Shown here: positions 34,298 to 43,550 of the stretch, piece after piece
Numbering within the stretch: the stretch's first letter is position 1
How the letters are laid out: every line of letters starts with the position of its first letter
From: Thermoactinomyces mirandus
GTDB lineage: Bacteria; Bacillota; Bacilli; Thermoactinomycetales; Thermoactinomycetaceae
NCBI RefSeq assembly: GCF_013868055.1
Contig: NZ_JACEOL010000038.1
Coordinates: forward strand, 45,342 to 109,341
DNA: 64,000 nt
Reading direction: 5' to 3'
Translations under genes and position numbers: made by a program
Notes under the pieces: model-generated
The model's input: the letters and a program-made list of their open reading frames with translations, nothing else
Database searches by the model: none
What the model was told of the DNA's origin: nothing

Positions 34298-36769
34298 TCA
34301 AGTTTCACAGGATTTTCGCAAACATTCTGCTGTAATCGTGACTCCGTTTTTCAACATTTCGAGTGGTGTCCCCGTAAATACAACTTGTCCGCCATGGTTG
34401 CCTCCCTTCGGTCCAAGGTCAACAATCCAGTCGGCAGCTTTGATAACCTGCAGATTGTGTTCAACAACAACGACTGTATTTCCGGAATCTACAATGCGGT
34501 TTAAAAGTACAAGAAAATTCTCCACATCCACGGGATGCAAGCCGGTCGTCGGTTCATCCATCAGATATAAACTGTTTTTCCCCGTATTGTTAATCAGTTC
34601 CCTGGCCAATTTCAGGCGCTGGCTTTCGCCGCCGGACAAGGTTGTCAGGGTTTGGCCCAGTTCCAGATAGCCCAATCCTGCGTCGTAAAGAAGTTTCAAA
34701 GCCCTTTTTATTTTGGGATGGCCGTTGAATATAACCAGGGCCTCTTCCACAGACATCTTCAGGATCTCCTTTATGTTGTGTCCCTTATATTTCACGGACA
34801 AGACCTCGTCGTTAAACCGATTCCCACCGCAGACCGGGCAGGTCACTTCGATGTTTTCAAAGAACAGCATATTGCTGGTAACAATCCCCAGCCCTTCACA
34901 ATTCTCGCAGCGTCCCCCTTTTGAGTTAAATGAAAAATGCCTTTCGCTCAACCCTTTGTCTCTGGCTCCCTTGAGTCTGCCAAAGATCTTCCTGACCTTG
35001 GAATACAGTCCGGAATAGGTGGCAACATTGGAGCGTTTCATTTTAGTAATCGCAGACTGCTCTATGGTGACAATCCGGTCAAATTGTTCAACTCCCGATA
35101 CAATATTGGCAGCGGTCTGCTTTTTACCTGTTACTCCTGCAAGCACTTCAAATACCAGAGTGGATTTTCCTGAACCCGAAACGCCTGTAACTGCAACCAG
35201 ACAACCGGTCGGAAAAGTAACATTAATGTTTTTTAAATTGTACAAATCAGCATTTCGAACTTCTATTACATCACCAGTTCCTTTTCTGAATTCTTTCTTA
35301 ATCTGCCTTTTTTTCTTTAAATATGCGCCAGTTACGGAGTTTTCCTGTTTCTTGAGTTCTTCCAACATACCTGTCCCAATAATTTCACCACCATGTTTTC
35401 CAGAACCGGGGCCGACGTCCACAATATAGTCAGCAGCCTGCATAATGTCAGGGTCATGCTCAATGACAATAACAGTATTACCCAAGTCACGCAATTTTTT
35501 TAATATCGCTATCATCCCCTCAGTATCCTTAGGATGAAGACCAATCGTCGGCTCATCCAAAATATAAACGATCCCTGTCAAATCAGAAGCCAGAACCGAC
35601 GCTAGTTTAAGCCTTTGTGCCTCTCCGCCGGACAGGGTAATGGTCTGGCGGTCAAGTGAAAGATATCCTAATCCTACGTTAATAATCCTTAGAAGTTTTG
35701 TTTTCAAATCCAGCAAATAGGATTCTACAAGGCTCCGTTTGGCATCATCCAATAAAATTCCCAGCTTTTGGATCCATTCATATAATTCTTCCAGAGACAG
35801 CAAAACCAGTTCCGGAAGGCGTATGCCTTCGACCGTTACGCTGCGGCTTAATTTTCCCAACCTTTCTCCATTGCAGGCCGGACAAATATCATAATCGAAA
35901 TAGGCATTCAATTTTTTGGTATGGCCGCCTTGAGCTGCCATTCGCCTCCAAAGTACAGTGAATATGCCCTCAAACTTGCCTGCTGCAACCGTTTTCGGGG
36001 GAAGAATATCGGGAAATGTTTTCTTCACCTCATCGTTTTCCACACCGTAGAAAAGAATGGCTTTCTGAATATCGCTGAAATCCCTGACCGGGGTATTTTC
36101 CTCAAATGAAATGTGATAATGCCGGAAAGCATTGTATAAAGATGAAATTTGATATTCCTTGTATTGATGTTGCCAAAAGTCAACCGCACCATCTTCCAAT
36201 GATAACGATTCGTCAACCGTATTTCCCTTGTTGATCGTCGGAACCTTCCCCAATCCCTGACAAGTTTGGCAGGCCCCTTCCTTGGTGTTGTGGGAGAAAT
36301 GCGTTCGGGTCAGTTTTTCCATTTTGTAATGGCAATGGCTGCAAAACATGAAAACTTTGAATTCTCCATCCTTCTTTTTGACTTCTTCCTTACATTCTGC
36401 GGCAGATATTATTTTATGGCAGCATGGACAGGTCCGTATACCCAGCTTTTCATAGATCATCCGAAGTTCCGTATAAATATCCGTCAACGTTCCAACGGTA
36501 GAACGGGGATTTTTATTCGTTTCCGTTTGCGTAATCCTGATTGCCGGTGACACGTTACGGATAAAATCAATGTTTGGTTTATGAATCCCCTGGTACCCCA
36601 TGGCCTCCAAATACTGTCTCTGACATTCCTGGTAAATCACATCAATCGCCAGTGTGGATTTTCCGGAGCCGGACAAACCAGTAAAAACAACCAGTTTATT
36701 GCGGGGAATCTCCAGCCAAATATCTTTTAGATTCCCCTCTCTTGCTCCACGCACAATCATATGGGACAT
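34298..36769 (-). CDS. UvrA-like ABC ATPase (UvrA2/DrrC class)
   Basis: An 823-residue UvrA paralogue. First ATPase: GLSGSGKSTLA near residue 31, zinc-module CPCC/CSHC near 113-143, CQTCQGLG and CPACNGERLG, signature TLSGGEAQRLKLA near 382, IVYILDEPTIGLHP. Second: GVSGSGKSTLV near 535, CENCEGLG and CPVCGGNRF, TLSGGESQRLKLA near 729. True UvrA is about 940 to 960 residues; the shortfall is in the region that holds the UvrB-binding domain, as in UvrA2/DrrC proteins that give resistance to DNA-targeting drugs. It stands alone, divergent from a tandem MerR gene. GAGGAAG precedes ATG 36769. Confidence 0.9.
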   Translation of the reverse strand: MSHMIVRGAREGNLKDIWLEIPRNKLVVFTGLSGSGKSTLAIDVIYQECQRQYLEAMGYQGIHKPNIDFIRNVSPAIRITQTETNKNPRSTVGTLTDIYTELRMIYEKLGIRTCPCCHKIISAAECKEEVKKKDGEFKVFMFCSHCHYKMEKLTRTHFSHNTKEGACQTCQGLGKVPTINKGNTVDESLSLEDGAVDFWQHQYKEYQISSLYNAFRHYHISFEENTPVRDFSDIQKAILFYGVENDEVKKTFPDILPPKTVAAGKFEGIFTVLWRRMAAQGGHTKKLNAYFDYDICPACNGERLGKLSRSVTVEGIRLPELVLLSLEELYEWIQKLGILLDDAKRSLVESYLLDLKTKLLRIINVGLGYLSLDRQTITLSGGEAQRLKLASVLASDLTGIVYILDEPTIGLHPKDTEGMIAILKKLRDLGNTVIVIEHDPDIMQAADYIVDVGPGSGKHGGEIIGTGMLEELKKQENSVTGAYLKKKRQIKKEFRKGTGDVIEVRNADLYNLKNINVTFPTGCLVAVTGVSGSGKSTLVFEVLAGVTGKKQTAANIVSGVEQFDRIVTIEQSAITKMKRSNVATYSGLYSKVRKIFGRLKGARDKGLSERHFSFNSKGGRCENCEGLGIVTSNMLFFENIEVTCPVCGGNRFNDEVLSVKYKGHNIKEILKMSVEEALVIFNGHPKIKRALKLLYDAGLGYLELGQTLTTLSGGESQRLKLARELINNTGKNSLYLMDEPTTGLHPVDVENFLVLLNRIVDSGNTVVVVEHNLQVIKAADWIVDLGPKGGNHGGQVVFTGTPLEMLKNGVTITAECLRKSCET

Positions 36770-37089
36770 AAAACTTCCTCTTTTCTAATATTGGGATCTT
36801 TCTCAAACTGTACTTATGTTTTTGTATGGTATGCGAATATTGGATGCCAAATCAGTCTGGAAACATGAACTTTATCCCACTGCTTTTTTCAAACATAAAC
36901 CCGACCGGTCAACAACAATTCCTTTTCCGCATTGTTCTTTGCACAATTACTTGAACAGCAATTTACTTTTATGATATAACATTAATGCAATTGCCAAGCT
37001 TTGCCGGATCTGAAGCCCGGCGACAAGCACTTTTGTTTAAAAAGCTTGAACCTGCAGTAAAATGTTCAAACAATTCCGGAGGCAACAAA
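36770..37089. other. Divergent intergenic region between UvrA-like and tandem-MerR genes
   Basis: A 320-base AT-rich gap that must hold both promoters. GATATAAC near 36972 is a possible -10 for the MerR gene. I see no clear 19-base-spacer MerR promoter or long dyad. Confidence 0.4.
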
Positions 37090-37839
37090 ATGGCAATTCG
37101 TCCTGTAGATATTGCCCGCAAACTGGGGATCAGCACCACAACCCTGAGAAAATATGAAAAATGGGGACTGACACCGCCTGTGCCGCGTTCTGCAACAAGA
37201 TACAGGGAATATACGGATGAACATGTCGCTTATTTTATCTGCCTCCGAGAAATGCTGCACGGTTTTACCTTGAAACAGATTGCGGAAATTTTCAGGGAAG
37301 TCATGGCCCTAAAAACCGATACGGCCCTGTGGATGGCGAACAAAGCGCAAGCAGACTTGCACAGAAAAAAAAGGATTACCGAAAAAATCGTACAGAACTT
37401 CCTTCAGCCAAACAATTCGCGAAATGAAGCAAACCGCTGCCTGCTAACCATTAACGATGTTAGCAGGGAAACAGGAATCCCGGTTTCAACCATTCGCTAT
37501 TGGGATCAGGTTGGCCTGATCTCAGCCCGGCGCTGCAGCTCAAATCATTACCGAATGTTTACCGACGACCATGTGAGGCAAGTTTTGGCCATATACGCAT
37601 TAAAACTATCGGTTTTTGCCAACGGCCGGAAACATTCCATCAGGCATATCAGAGAGGAACTCCGGGAGTTTAACCCTGACGACAGAAGCAGAATCATGAA
37701 GATGACAGAAACCATCCGGCAATACCTGAATCAGGTTAACCGGGCTCAAATCAGAGGCATATCTGCACTTTATCATTTGTGCAGGCAAGTCGAAACAAAT
37801 CAGTTTGATCAACATGAAGTTTCTTCGAAACAATCTTAA
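37090..37839 (+). CDS. Tandem MerR-domain regulator
   Basis: A 249-residue protein with two MerR-type winged helices in series: RPVDIARKLGISTTTLRKYEKWGL (about 4-27) and LTINDVSRETGIPVSTIRYWDQVGL (about 118-142), each followed by its own wing and helices. Ordinary MerR proteins have one such domain plus a ligand region, so one polypeptide here may bind both half-sites or two operators. ATG 37090 is decided by GGAGG just ahead; the longer frame upstream is not supported. It is transcribed away from the UvrA-like gene, which it may control. Confidence 0.85.
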   Translation: MAIRPVDIARKLGISTTTLRKYEKWGLTPPVPRSATRYREYTDEHVAYFICLREMLHGFTLKQIAEIFREVMALKTDTALWMANKAQADLHRKKRITEKIVQNFLQPNNSRNEANRCLLTINDVSRETGIPVSTIRYWDQVGLISARRCSSNHYRMFTDDHVRQVLAIYALKLSVFANGRKHSIRHIREELREFNPDDRSRIMKMTETIRQYLNQVNRAQIRGISALYHLCRQVETNQFDQHEVSSKQS

Positions 37840-37977
37840 AAAAGGGCTCCAGCATACTTGACCGTTTGCAAGCCAAATTACCAGAAAGCGGAACCCCCGT
37901 TTTTATCTGCTTTCATATTGTTTGTTTGCTCTCAAGGCCACACACGTTTTTAAACTGAACAGTTTATATCCAGTCCC

Positions 37978-38731
37978 TTACATATAAAGAATCAAGTTTT
38001 TCTTCTTTTTCGCTGATATGATCAGAAACATGGGTCTCCTCAGCTCATCCTTACACTCCGGAAAGGCCTTTAAAAAAGCCGTGTCGGCTTTCGGCTCAAC
38101 CAGTCCCGTCAATTGAAAGCCGGACTCAAGAAGACTGTGTACATAGGTAGTCAGTGTTCTATGGTACTTGATCACTTCTTCACCCAAAAAAACCGCTTTA
38201 CGCAATCCTTCATCAAAATATCTGTCAACTGGCCAGTGAAGGATATTACCTTTCTGTCATAATGCCAGTCCTGTTTTCCATATGCTGTAAATATCGGATG
38301 CTCCACAGAAAAAACAAAATCCCCGCCATTTGAAAGACAATGACTTACTTTTCTGCTAATATTGCTGAATGATTCAATATAGTGAAAGGCCAGCGAACTG
38401 ATCACCACGTCAAACGTATTTGCCGGAAAATCGATATCTTCATGGCCATCTGCCTGTATTCGACGGAAGGTGCCTGATGCTTTCTCCTGGCTACATCCAG
38501 CATTTTTCGAGAGAGATCCACACCAACTACGTGCTTCGCTCCCTGTTCTGTGGCATATTGGCAGTGCCAGCCAAAGCCACAGCTCAAGTCCAGAACGCGC
38601 TTCTGATTCAGATCCGGCAGCATCTTTTTCAACACCGGCCATTCTCCTGGTGCTTTCAACCCTTCGACAGAACGGGGCATCCGGCTGTTTTTTTGAAAAA
38701 AGCCGACATCATCGTATTTGTTCTCTTTCAT
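37978..38731 (-). pseudogene. Class I SAM methyltransferase, multiply frameshifted
   Basis: Three frames make up one methyltransferase of about 250 residues. From ATG 38731 come YDDVGFFQKNSRMPRSVEGL and the SAM motif VLDLSCGFGWHCQYA; a shift near 38430 leads to DFPANTFDVVISSLAFHYIE and SVEHPIFTAYG; a second shift near 38190 leads to EVIKYHRTLTTYVHSLLESGF and the end. Family order is preserved, so only point indels separate it from function. A second partial copy lies near 40.3 kb. Confidence 0.85.
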
Positions 38732-38845
38732 GTCTCAAAACCTTTTGCAACTTTCGTGTAAACAGAAACATGTCATAACTCTGATATTGCTTTTAAATAT
38801 TCATTTTTCATTTACCAGGTCTATATATCCCTTTAATCTCTTATT

Positions 38846-39424
38846 CTATCTGTTCTCTTTTCTTTTTTCCGTTTTTTTAAAACCGATATAAATTAACCCA
38901 ATACAAATAACAAGACCTGCTATTGCCGGTACAAATACTGATTTTCCCGCTTCTCCACCAAAAGCAACGCTCCAGGTCATTTTGGCAACGGCTATAAAAA
39001 CAATTACCGATAGTCCAAACCATAAATTTCGTTTCCAAAATGCAACAGCCAAAACTGTCAGTGAAATTGGTATCAGCAAGGATATCAAAATTTTGGAAAA
39101 GCCCCAGTCTCCCAATAAATATACCTTTTCCATCTCTAAAAATTGCTTTACCGTTTCATTTACAAGACCGGGCTTTGGAAACCAGAACATACTTGTCAAA
39201 ACGATAAACATCGTTCCCAGTATTCCGCCCCAGCTTCTTCTATAGGCAAAATAGCAAAAAGGAATGAGGAACAGCGGTCTAATATACCAACTAAGCTGAT
39301 TTTGATGGCGCTCATAAGCCCAGTCAAAAAAGCTCTTGTTTGTAAATGCCAAAACAATCAAAAATACTATTAACACAAGAAAAATAATCCCCAAAATTTT
39401 ATCGTATTTCCTGGAAAATTTCAT
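38846..39424 (-). CDS. Multi-pass membrane protein of unknown function
   Basis: A 192-residue protein with five or six hydrophobic segments (about 8-30, 48-62, 64-82, 107-127, 130-150 and 160-182) and a lysine-rich C-terminal tail. I do not recognise the family. AGGAGG precedes ATG 39424. It follows the TetR gene by 25 bases in the same direction, so the repressor probably controls it and itself. A role in export or in membrane adaptation is possible but unproven. Confidence 0.7.
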   Translation of the reverse strand: MKFSRKYDKILGIIFLVLIVFLIVLAFTNKSFFDWAYERHQNQLSWYIRPLFLIPFCYFAYRRSWGGILGTMFIVLTSMFWFPKPGLVNETVKQFLEMEKVYLLGDWGFSKILISLLIPISLTVLAVAFWKRNLWFGLSVIVFIAVAKMTWSVAFGGEAGKSVFVPAIAGLVICIGLIYIGFKKTEKRKENR

Positions 39425-39449
39425 AATATTTTCCTCCTATACCAGTAAT

Positions 39450-40058
39450 CTATTTTCCTAATCCATTCCTTAAAAAATCTACCAAACAATTCACGTTTTC
39501 CAGCATCCTCTCAATTTCAAAATCCTCGTCTTCCTGAAATATATCTGTAAAGTGGATAAACAAATAGCTTATGATCTTATGAATAAATTTCTCCGGAAGA
39601 TCCTCTCTGAAATTTCTATCTGCTATTGCTTTATCAATCATGTTCTTAAGCAGATTTTCCGGGTTGTCTCCCAGCATTTTGATGGCAATGTCGTATATTT
39701 CTTTGCCTTTTTCTTTTGCAAACATGGTTCCCAGTTTATGATATTGGGGACAGCACTTCGCAAATTCAATTCCAAATGCTGCCTGAATCCTGAACAGTTC
39801 AAATATGTCAGTTGTTTCATTCAGATTTATTTCTTTGGTTTTTCTTTCTATAAATTCCCACTTGGCCTTAACCGCATGTTCCAATAAGTACAGATAAAGG
39901 GTTTGTTTGTCTTTAAAGTGATAATAAAAGGTTCCCTTGCTGATTCCTGCGTTTTTGATAATACGATTCAGTGAAGCATCTTCATAAGTTTTCTTTGTAA
40001 ATTCATCTAACGCAGCATTCAAAAGTTCTGCCTTTTTTGCAAATGTTTTTTGTTTCAT
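39450..40058 (-). CDS. TetR-family regulator
   Basis: A 202-residue repressor. The N-terminal helix-turn-helix ASLNRIIKNAGISKGTFYYHF (about 27-47) is canonical; the helical C-terminal part binds an unknown ligand. ATG 40058 is supported by GGAAGGAG. The promoter region just upstream carries two overlapping perfect dyads that fit a TetR dimer pair. Likely represses the operon with the membrane protein. Confidence 0.9.
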   Translation of the reverse strand: MKQKTFAKKAELLNAALDEFTKKTYEDASLNRIIKNAGISKGTFYYHFKDKQTLYLYLLEHAVKAKWEFIERKTKEINLNETTDIFELFRIQAAFGIEFAKCCPQYHKLGTMFAKEKGKEIYDIAIKMLGDNPENLLKNMIDKAIADRNFREDLPEKFIHKIISYLFIHFTDIFQEDEDFEIERMLENVNCLVDFLRNGLGK

Positions 40059-40081
40059 TGCCTGGCTCCTTCCCACAAACC

Positions 40082-40111
40082 TAGACCACATAGTCTAGAC
40101 CATACGGTCTA
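40082..40111. promoter_or_regulatory. Overlapping double operator of the TetR gene
   Basis: TAGACC-ACAT-AGTCTA (40082-40097) and TAGACC-ATAC-GGTCTA (40096-40111) share two bases. The second is a perfect dyad, the first has one mismatch. Twenty-four bases upstream of the TetR start. Confidence 0.8.
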
Positions 40112-40231
40112 TTTTGATATTACCATTTTCCTGCTGCTTTATCAATAAGTTGCTCCAGTATAGTGGAGAGATCTTCTTTGACCCTGACTTGCCAGACACC
40201 TGATACTATCTTCGCTGCCTCCAGCCTTTTT

Positions 40232-40348
40232 CAGCGAGATCCATACCAACTACGTGCTTCGCTCCCTGTTCTGTGACATATTGGCAGTGCCAACCAAAGC
40301 CGCACAGTCCAAACAGATCCGCGGCATCATATTTGTTCTCTCTCATAT
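40232..40348 (-). pseudogene. Second partial copy of the broken methyltransferase
   Basis: About 115 bases closely repeat the 5' part of the methyltransferase at 38500-38731: both contain CCAACTACGTGCTTCGCTCC, an almost identical GTGACATATTGGCAGTGCCA block and the ATATTTGTTCTCT end. Roughly 70 bases of the middle are deleted here. The remainder of 40112-40460 shows no gene. Confidence 0.75.
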
Positions 40349-40461
40349 CTGAATCATGGGAAAAAATTTATACCCGCTACATAACGCTTGTAACAATGCT
40401 GGACCGATAATGATATATTTAACTGATCCATTTCTGTCTCCAGGTTTGCGGTTAAAGCAAT

Positions 40462-40498
40462 AAAAAAAGCCCACGGCACAAAGCTGGCAGATCGGGCT
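40462..40498 (-). terminator. Intrinsic terminator of the FmdE/metal ABC operon
   Basis: On the minus strand AGCCC (40498-40494) pairs with GGGCT (40472-40468) around an inner GCCAGC/GTGCCG-like stem, followed by a T-run. It lies 33 bases after the binding-protein stop. Confidence 0.75.
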
Positions 40499-40530
40499 GT
40501 AATTAATCCATTCTTATTGTTTTACTGAAC

Positions 40531-41640
40531 TTACGGCAAGGTCACCTTTTTAAATCCTCCAAAATCCCGGGCCATCTGATCATATAACTCCTTGCCAAGC
40601 AGAGATTTGTAGATTTCGTCAGCTTTCTTTTCGGGATCAATATCTTTAAACTGTTCCGGGTAAAGAATTTTTCCAATAAAGTATGCATCCGCTATGGCTG
40701 TATCAATATTTGTAGTATAGAAATTATACGGCAGTTGTAAATAGAGTTCCCCGTTTTTGACGGCAGACAGGGTATTGTAGTATCCCGGATTTTTCTGATA
40801 ATCCTGTTGGATCATTTGGAATCCGCCTCCATCAATAAAGATTTTATCCGGATTCCACTCAAGCAGCTTCTCCTTGTCGATCATAATCGAACCGGTTCTT
40901 CCGGTTTCATCCGCTACATTTTTGGCATGGACGGCATTAAACAGAGAATAATTGCCTTGTGTACTCTCAATGCCATGCATCCCTTTCATGCCCAGTCCGC
41001 CAACATATGTACTTGGCTTTTTATCTTCGGGGATCTCCCTCGTTCTTTTATCCAGATCAAGTTTGCACCTGTCAATGTAATCCACAATCTCCCGGGCCTT
41101 TTGCTCCTTGCCAATTACCTTTCCGATCAACCTTATCGATGTATTTACTGCCGGATCAAACGCGGAAGTTTCTCCATAACCGATGGCAACTACAGGTATG
41201 CCTGTTTTGGATTGCAGATTATCTGCGGAAGCTTTATCGGATGCATATGTGCTGAAAATCACATCAGGCTGGACCGCAAGGATTTTTTCCGGGTCGGGTG
41301 CATTATTCGGACCGCCCTGGCCGATCACGGAAAGGTTTGCGAACGATGGATTAGCCATGATATAGGGCTTGCCCAAAGAATTATCTTTATCCATTTGTTC
41401 AACTCCGGCGATCAGATCCGCATCATTAAAATAACATAGCAACCTTAACGCCCCTGGGCCAACCGCTACCACACGTTCTGCCTGCGCACCGATTTCAACC
41501 TGCCTTCCCAGGATATCCGTCACAGTGATTTTTTCTGAACCAGGATCAGAAGAAGTTTTTGCAGCGGTAGAGCATCCGCCCAAAATCAATATCAGACAAA
41601 AAAACACAACAGCCAATAACGATATGTTTCTCTTTTTCAT
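40531..41640 (-). CDS. Metal/iron-complex ABC transporter substrate-binding lipoprotein
   Basis: A 369-residue class III binding protein with lipoprotein signal LILILGGCSTA (Cys near 23). It begins ITVTDILGRQVEIGAQAERVVAVGP, the FecB/BtuF opening, and has VQPDVIFSTYASD near 130. The family differs from siderophore-binding FhuD types in the extra KGMHGIESTQGNYSLFNAV block, seen in binding proteins encoded next to FmdE proteins in anaerobes and methanogens. Substrate unknown: an iron, molybdenum/tungsten or organometal complex are options. Last gene of a five-gene operon. Confidence 0.85.
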   Translation of the reverse strand: MKKRNISLLAVVFFCLILILGGCSTAAKTSSDPGSEKITVTDILGRQVEIGAQAERVVAVGPGALRLLCYFNDADLIAGVEQMDKDNSLGKPYIMANPSFANLSVIGQGGPNNAPDPEKILAVQPDVIFSTYASDKASADNLQSKTGIPVVAIGYGETSAFDPAVNTSIRLIGKVIGKEQKAREIVDYIDRCKLDLDKRTREIPEDKKPSTYVGGLGMKGMHGIESTQGNYSLFNAVHAKNVADETGRTGSIMIDKEKLLEWNPDKIFIDGGGFQMIQQDYQKNPGYYNTLSAVKNGELYLQLPYNFYTTNIDTAIADAYFIGKILYPEQFKDIDPEKKADEIYKSLLGKELYDQMARDFGGFKKVTLP

Positions 41641-41693
41641 ATTTCACACACCCTGTAACGTTTTAAATTGATCCGGGCTGAACCGGCTTTTGC

Positions 41694-42446
41694 CTATACA
41701 GGAATAACAACCGGCACATCTTCAATTTTATCGATTTTCACAGGAACGGAATAAACACTTTCAATATTTTCAGGAGTCATGACTTCAATACCGCCTGCTG
41801 CAAAAATCTTTCCGTCCTTTAATAACAGGAATTTATCTGCAAAGCGTATGGCCAGATTCAAATCATGCATGGTAACGACCGCAGCAATTTGTTGTTCTTT
41901 GACCACTTTTTTTATGATTTTGGCAACTTCAAACTGATTTTTCAAATCCAAGCTGCTGGTTGGTTCATCAAGCAGAAGAAGTTCAGGTTTTTGTGCCAGC
42001 GCCCTCGCGATTACCACTTTTTGCTGTTCCCCTCCGCTTAATTCATTCAGATACCTGAGGGCATATTCCGTCAGGCCAAGTGATTTTAAAGCATCTTGGG
42101 CAATTTCCAGATCCTCGCGAGAAGCTTCCCATTGAATGTACGGCTTTCTTCCAAGCAACACGGCGTCAAAAACGGTAGACCTGATGCTTTCATTTCGCTG
42201 TGCCACATACCCGATCCTTTTTGCCAGTTCCCGCCTGCCCAGTTTAAAGGCTTCCTCCCCCTTTATGAAGACGGTGCCTGTATGCGGTTTTAAAATCCTG
42301 TTGATACATTTCAGCAATGTGGATTTGCCAGCTCCATTAACTCCCAAGATGGCCAAGAAATCGCCTTTAGAAATGGAAAATTTGATATCCTTGATGACTG
42401 AACGACTGGGATAGTTGAATGCCAATCCTTCCACAGACAAAATCAT
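41694..42446 (-). CDS. FecE-type ABC transporter ATP-binding protein
   Basis: A 250-residue ATPase: Walker A GVNGAGKST near 34, signature LSGGEQQKV near 137, Walker B LLLLDEPTSSLDL near 157, H-loop in TMHDLNLA. The unusual end VKIDKIEDVPVVIPV replaces the siderophore-type tail. The start overlaps the permease stop by 4 bases. It powers uptake through the permease upstream. Confidence 0.92.
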   Translation of the reverse strand: MILSVEGLAFNYPSRSVIKDIKFSISKGDFLAILGVNGAGKSTLLKCINRILKPHTGTVFIKGEEAFKLGRRELAKRIGYVAQRNESIRSTVFDAVLLGRKPYIQWEASREDLEIAQDALKSLGLTEYALRYLNELSGGEQQKVVIARALAQKPELLLLDEPTSSLDLKNQFEVAKIIKKVVKEQQIAAVVTMHDLNLAIRFADKFLLLKDGKIFAAGGIEVMTPENIESVYSVPVKIDKIEDVPVVIPV

Positions 42447-43528
42447 TTTTTCTGATACCCCCTTGCCAGTAAATAGAGAAACAGCGGAGCACCAAAAAAG
42501 GAGGTGATTGCCCCTACCGGGAGGACAACAGGTGCGACCATCGTCCTGGCCAGAGTATCTGATACCAGGAGTAGCACTGAACCGGCAAGTGCTGAGGCCG
42601 GGATAAGATAGCGATGATCTTCTCCAATGATCCTCCTCATGATTTGTGGCCCAACGAGACCAATAAAACCGATGATCCCCAGAAATGAAACGGATACAGC
42701 TGTAATCAGGGAAGCGATAAACATTCCACCCATCCTGATATTTTCCACATGAACACCAAGACTTTTTGCCGTCTCCTCTCCACTGTCAAGCGCATTGTAC
42801 TCCCATCTTCTGAACATGAAATAAATAAAAGAAAAGCCAACAATCCCCGCCAGAATAAAAACTTCATTCCACGTGGCCCTGCCAAGATCCCCAAACGTCC
42901 AGAAAACAGCTGCAGCGACTTGGACATCCTGGGCAAAATACTGGATCAGGATGGTTCCCGCGGAAAAGAGCGAGCTTAAAGCGACACCCGCAAGCACCAT
43001 TGCCTCAGGGGAAAAACTGCGAAATCTGGCCAATAGCAGGATAATCCCTGTTCCCGCCATGGCCCAGATAAAAGCGGAAGCCGTCACCAGGTAAGGGTTG
43101 TTGATCATAACCGCATCGGCTCCGGCACTATGTATGCTTCCAGCTCCAAATACGATAATCGCTACATTGGCTCCAAAAGCTGCAGCATTGGAGACCCCCA
43201 GTGTTGAAGGTGAAGCCAGCGGATTTCTGAGATTGTTCTGCATCACACAGCCAGCCACCGACAAGCCGGCCCCGGCAATAATCGCTGCCAGAACCCTAGG
43301 CAGACGAATCTGCCATATCACAATATCGGAAACATCTGTTCCATCTCCCAGGATCGCCTGAATAACTTGAAGCAGATTGAGTGAGGCTGAACCGGCATTG
43401 ATGGCAAACAGCGATGCGATGACAATGAGCAAAAAAAGCAGGCTTATGACAACTTTTTTCTTGGCTGTATATTTATGATACATGGCTGTATTGTTCGAAG
43501 TATTGATGATCGGCCGCTCTCGCTTCAA
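42443..43528 (-). CDS. FecCD-type ABC transporter permease
   Basis: A 361-residue BtuC/FecCD permease with about nine or ten helices: IWQIRLPRVLAAIIAGAGL near 71, GCVMQNNLRNPLASPSTLG near 93, LGIIGFIGLVGPQIMRRI near 285 and the ending GAPLFLYLLARG. Only one permease gene is present, so it should form a homodimer. I place the start at TTG 43528, where AGGAGA sits about ten bases ahead; the first ATG (43483) has no ribosome site. Follows the methyltransferase by 22 bases. Confidence 0.88.
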   Translation of the reverse strand: MKRERPIINTSNNTAMYHKYTAKKKVVISLLFLLIVIASLFAINAGSASLNLLQVIQAILGDGTDVSDIVIWQIRLPRVLAAIIAGAGLSVAGCVMQNNLRNPLASPSTLGVSNAAAFGANVAIIVFGAGSIHSAGADAVMINNPYLVTASAFIWAMAGTGIILLLARFRSFSPEAMVLAGVALSSLFSAGTILIQYFAQDVQVAAAVFWTFGDLGRATWNEVFILAGIVGFSFIYFMFRRWEYNALDSGEETAKSLGVHVENIRMGGMFIASLITAVSVSFLGIIGFIGLVGPQIMRRIIGEDHRYLIPASALAGSVLLLVSDTLARTMVAPVVLPVGAITSFFGAPLFLYLLARGYQKK

Positions 43529-43550
43529 GATTTTCTTGTCTCCTCCTTTA

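Noticed and set aside
34298..36769. Housekeeping UvrA of nucleotide excision repair
   Set aside because: Length, lack of a uvrB neighbour and the missing UvrB-binding region point to a UvrA2/DrrC-type paralogue.
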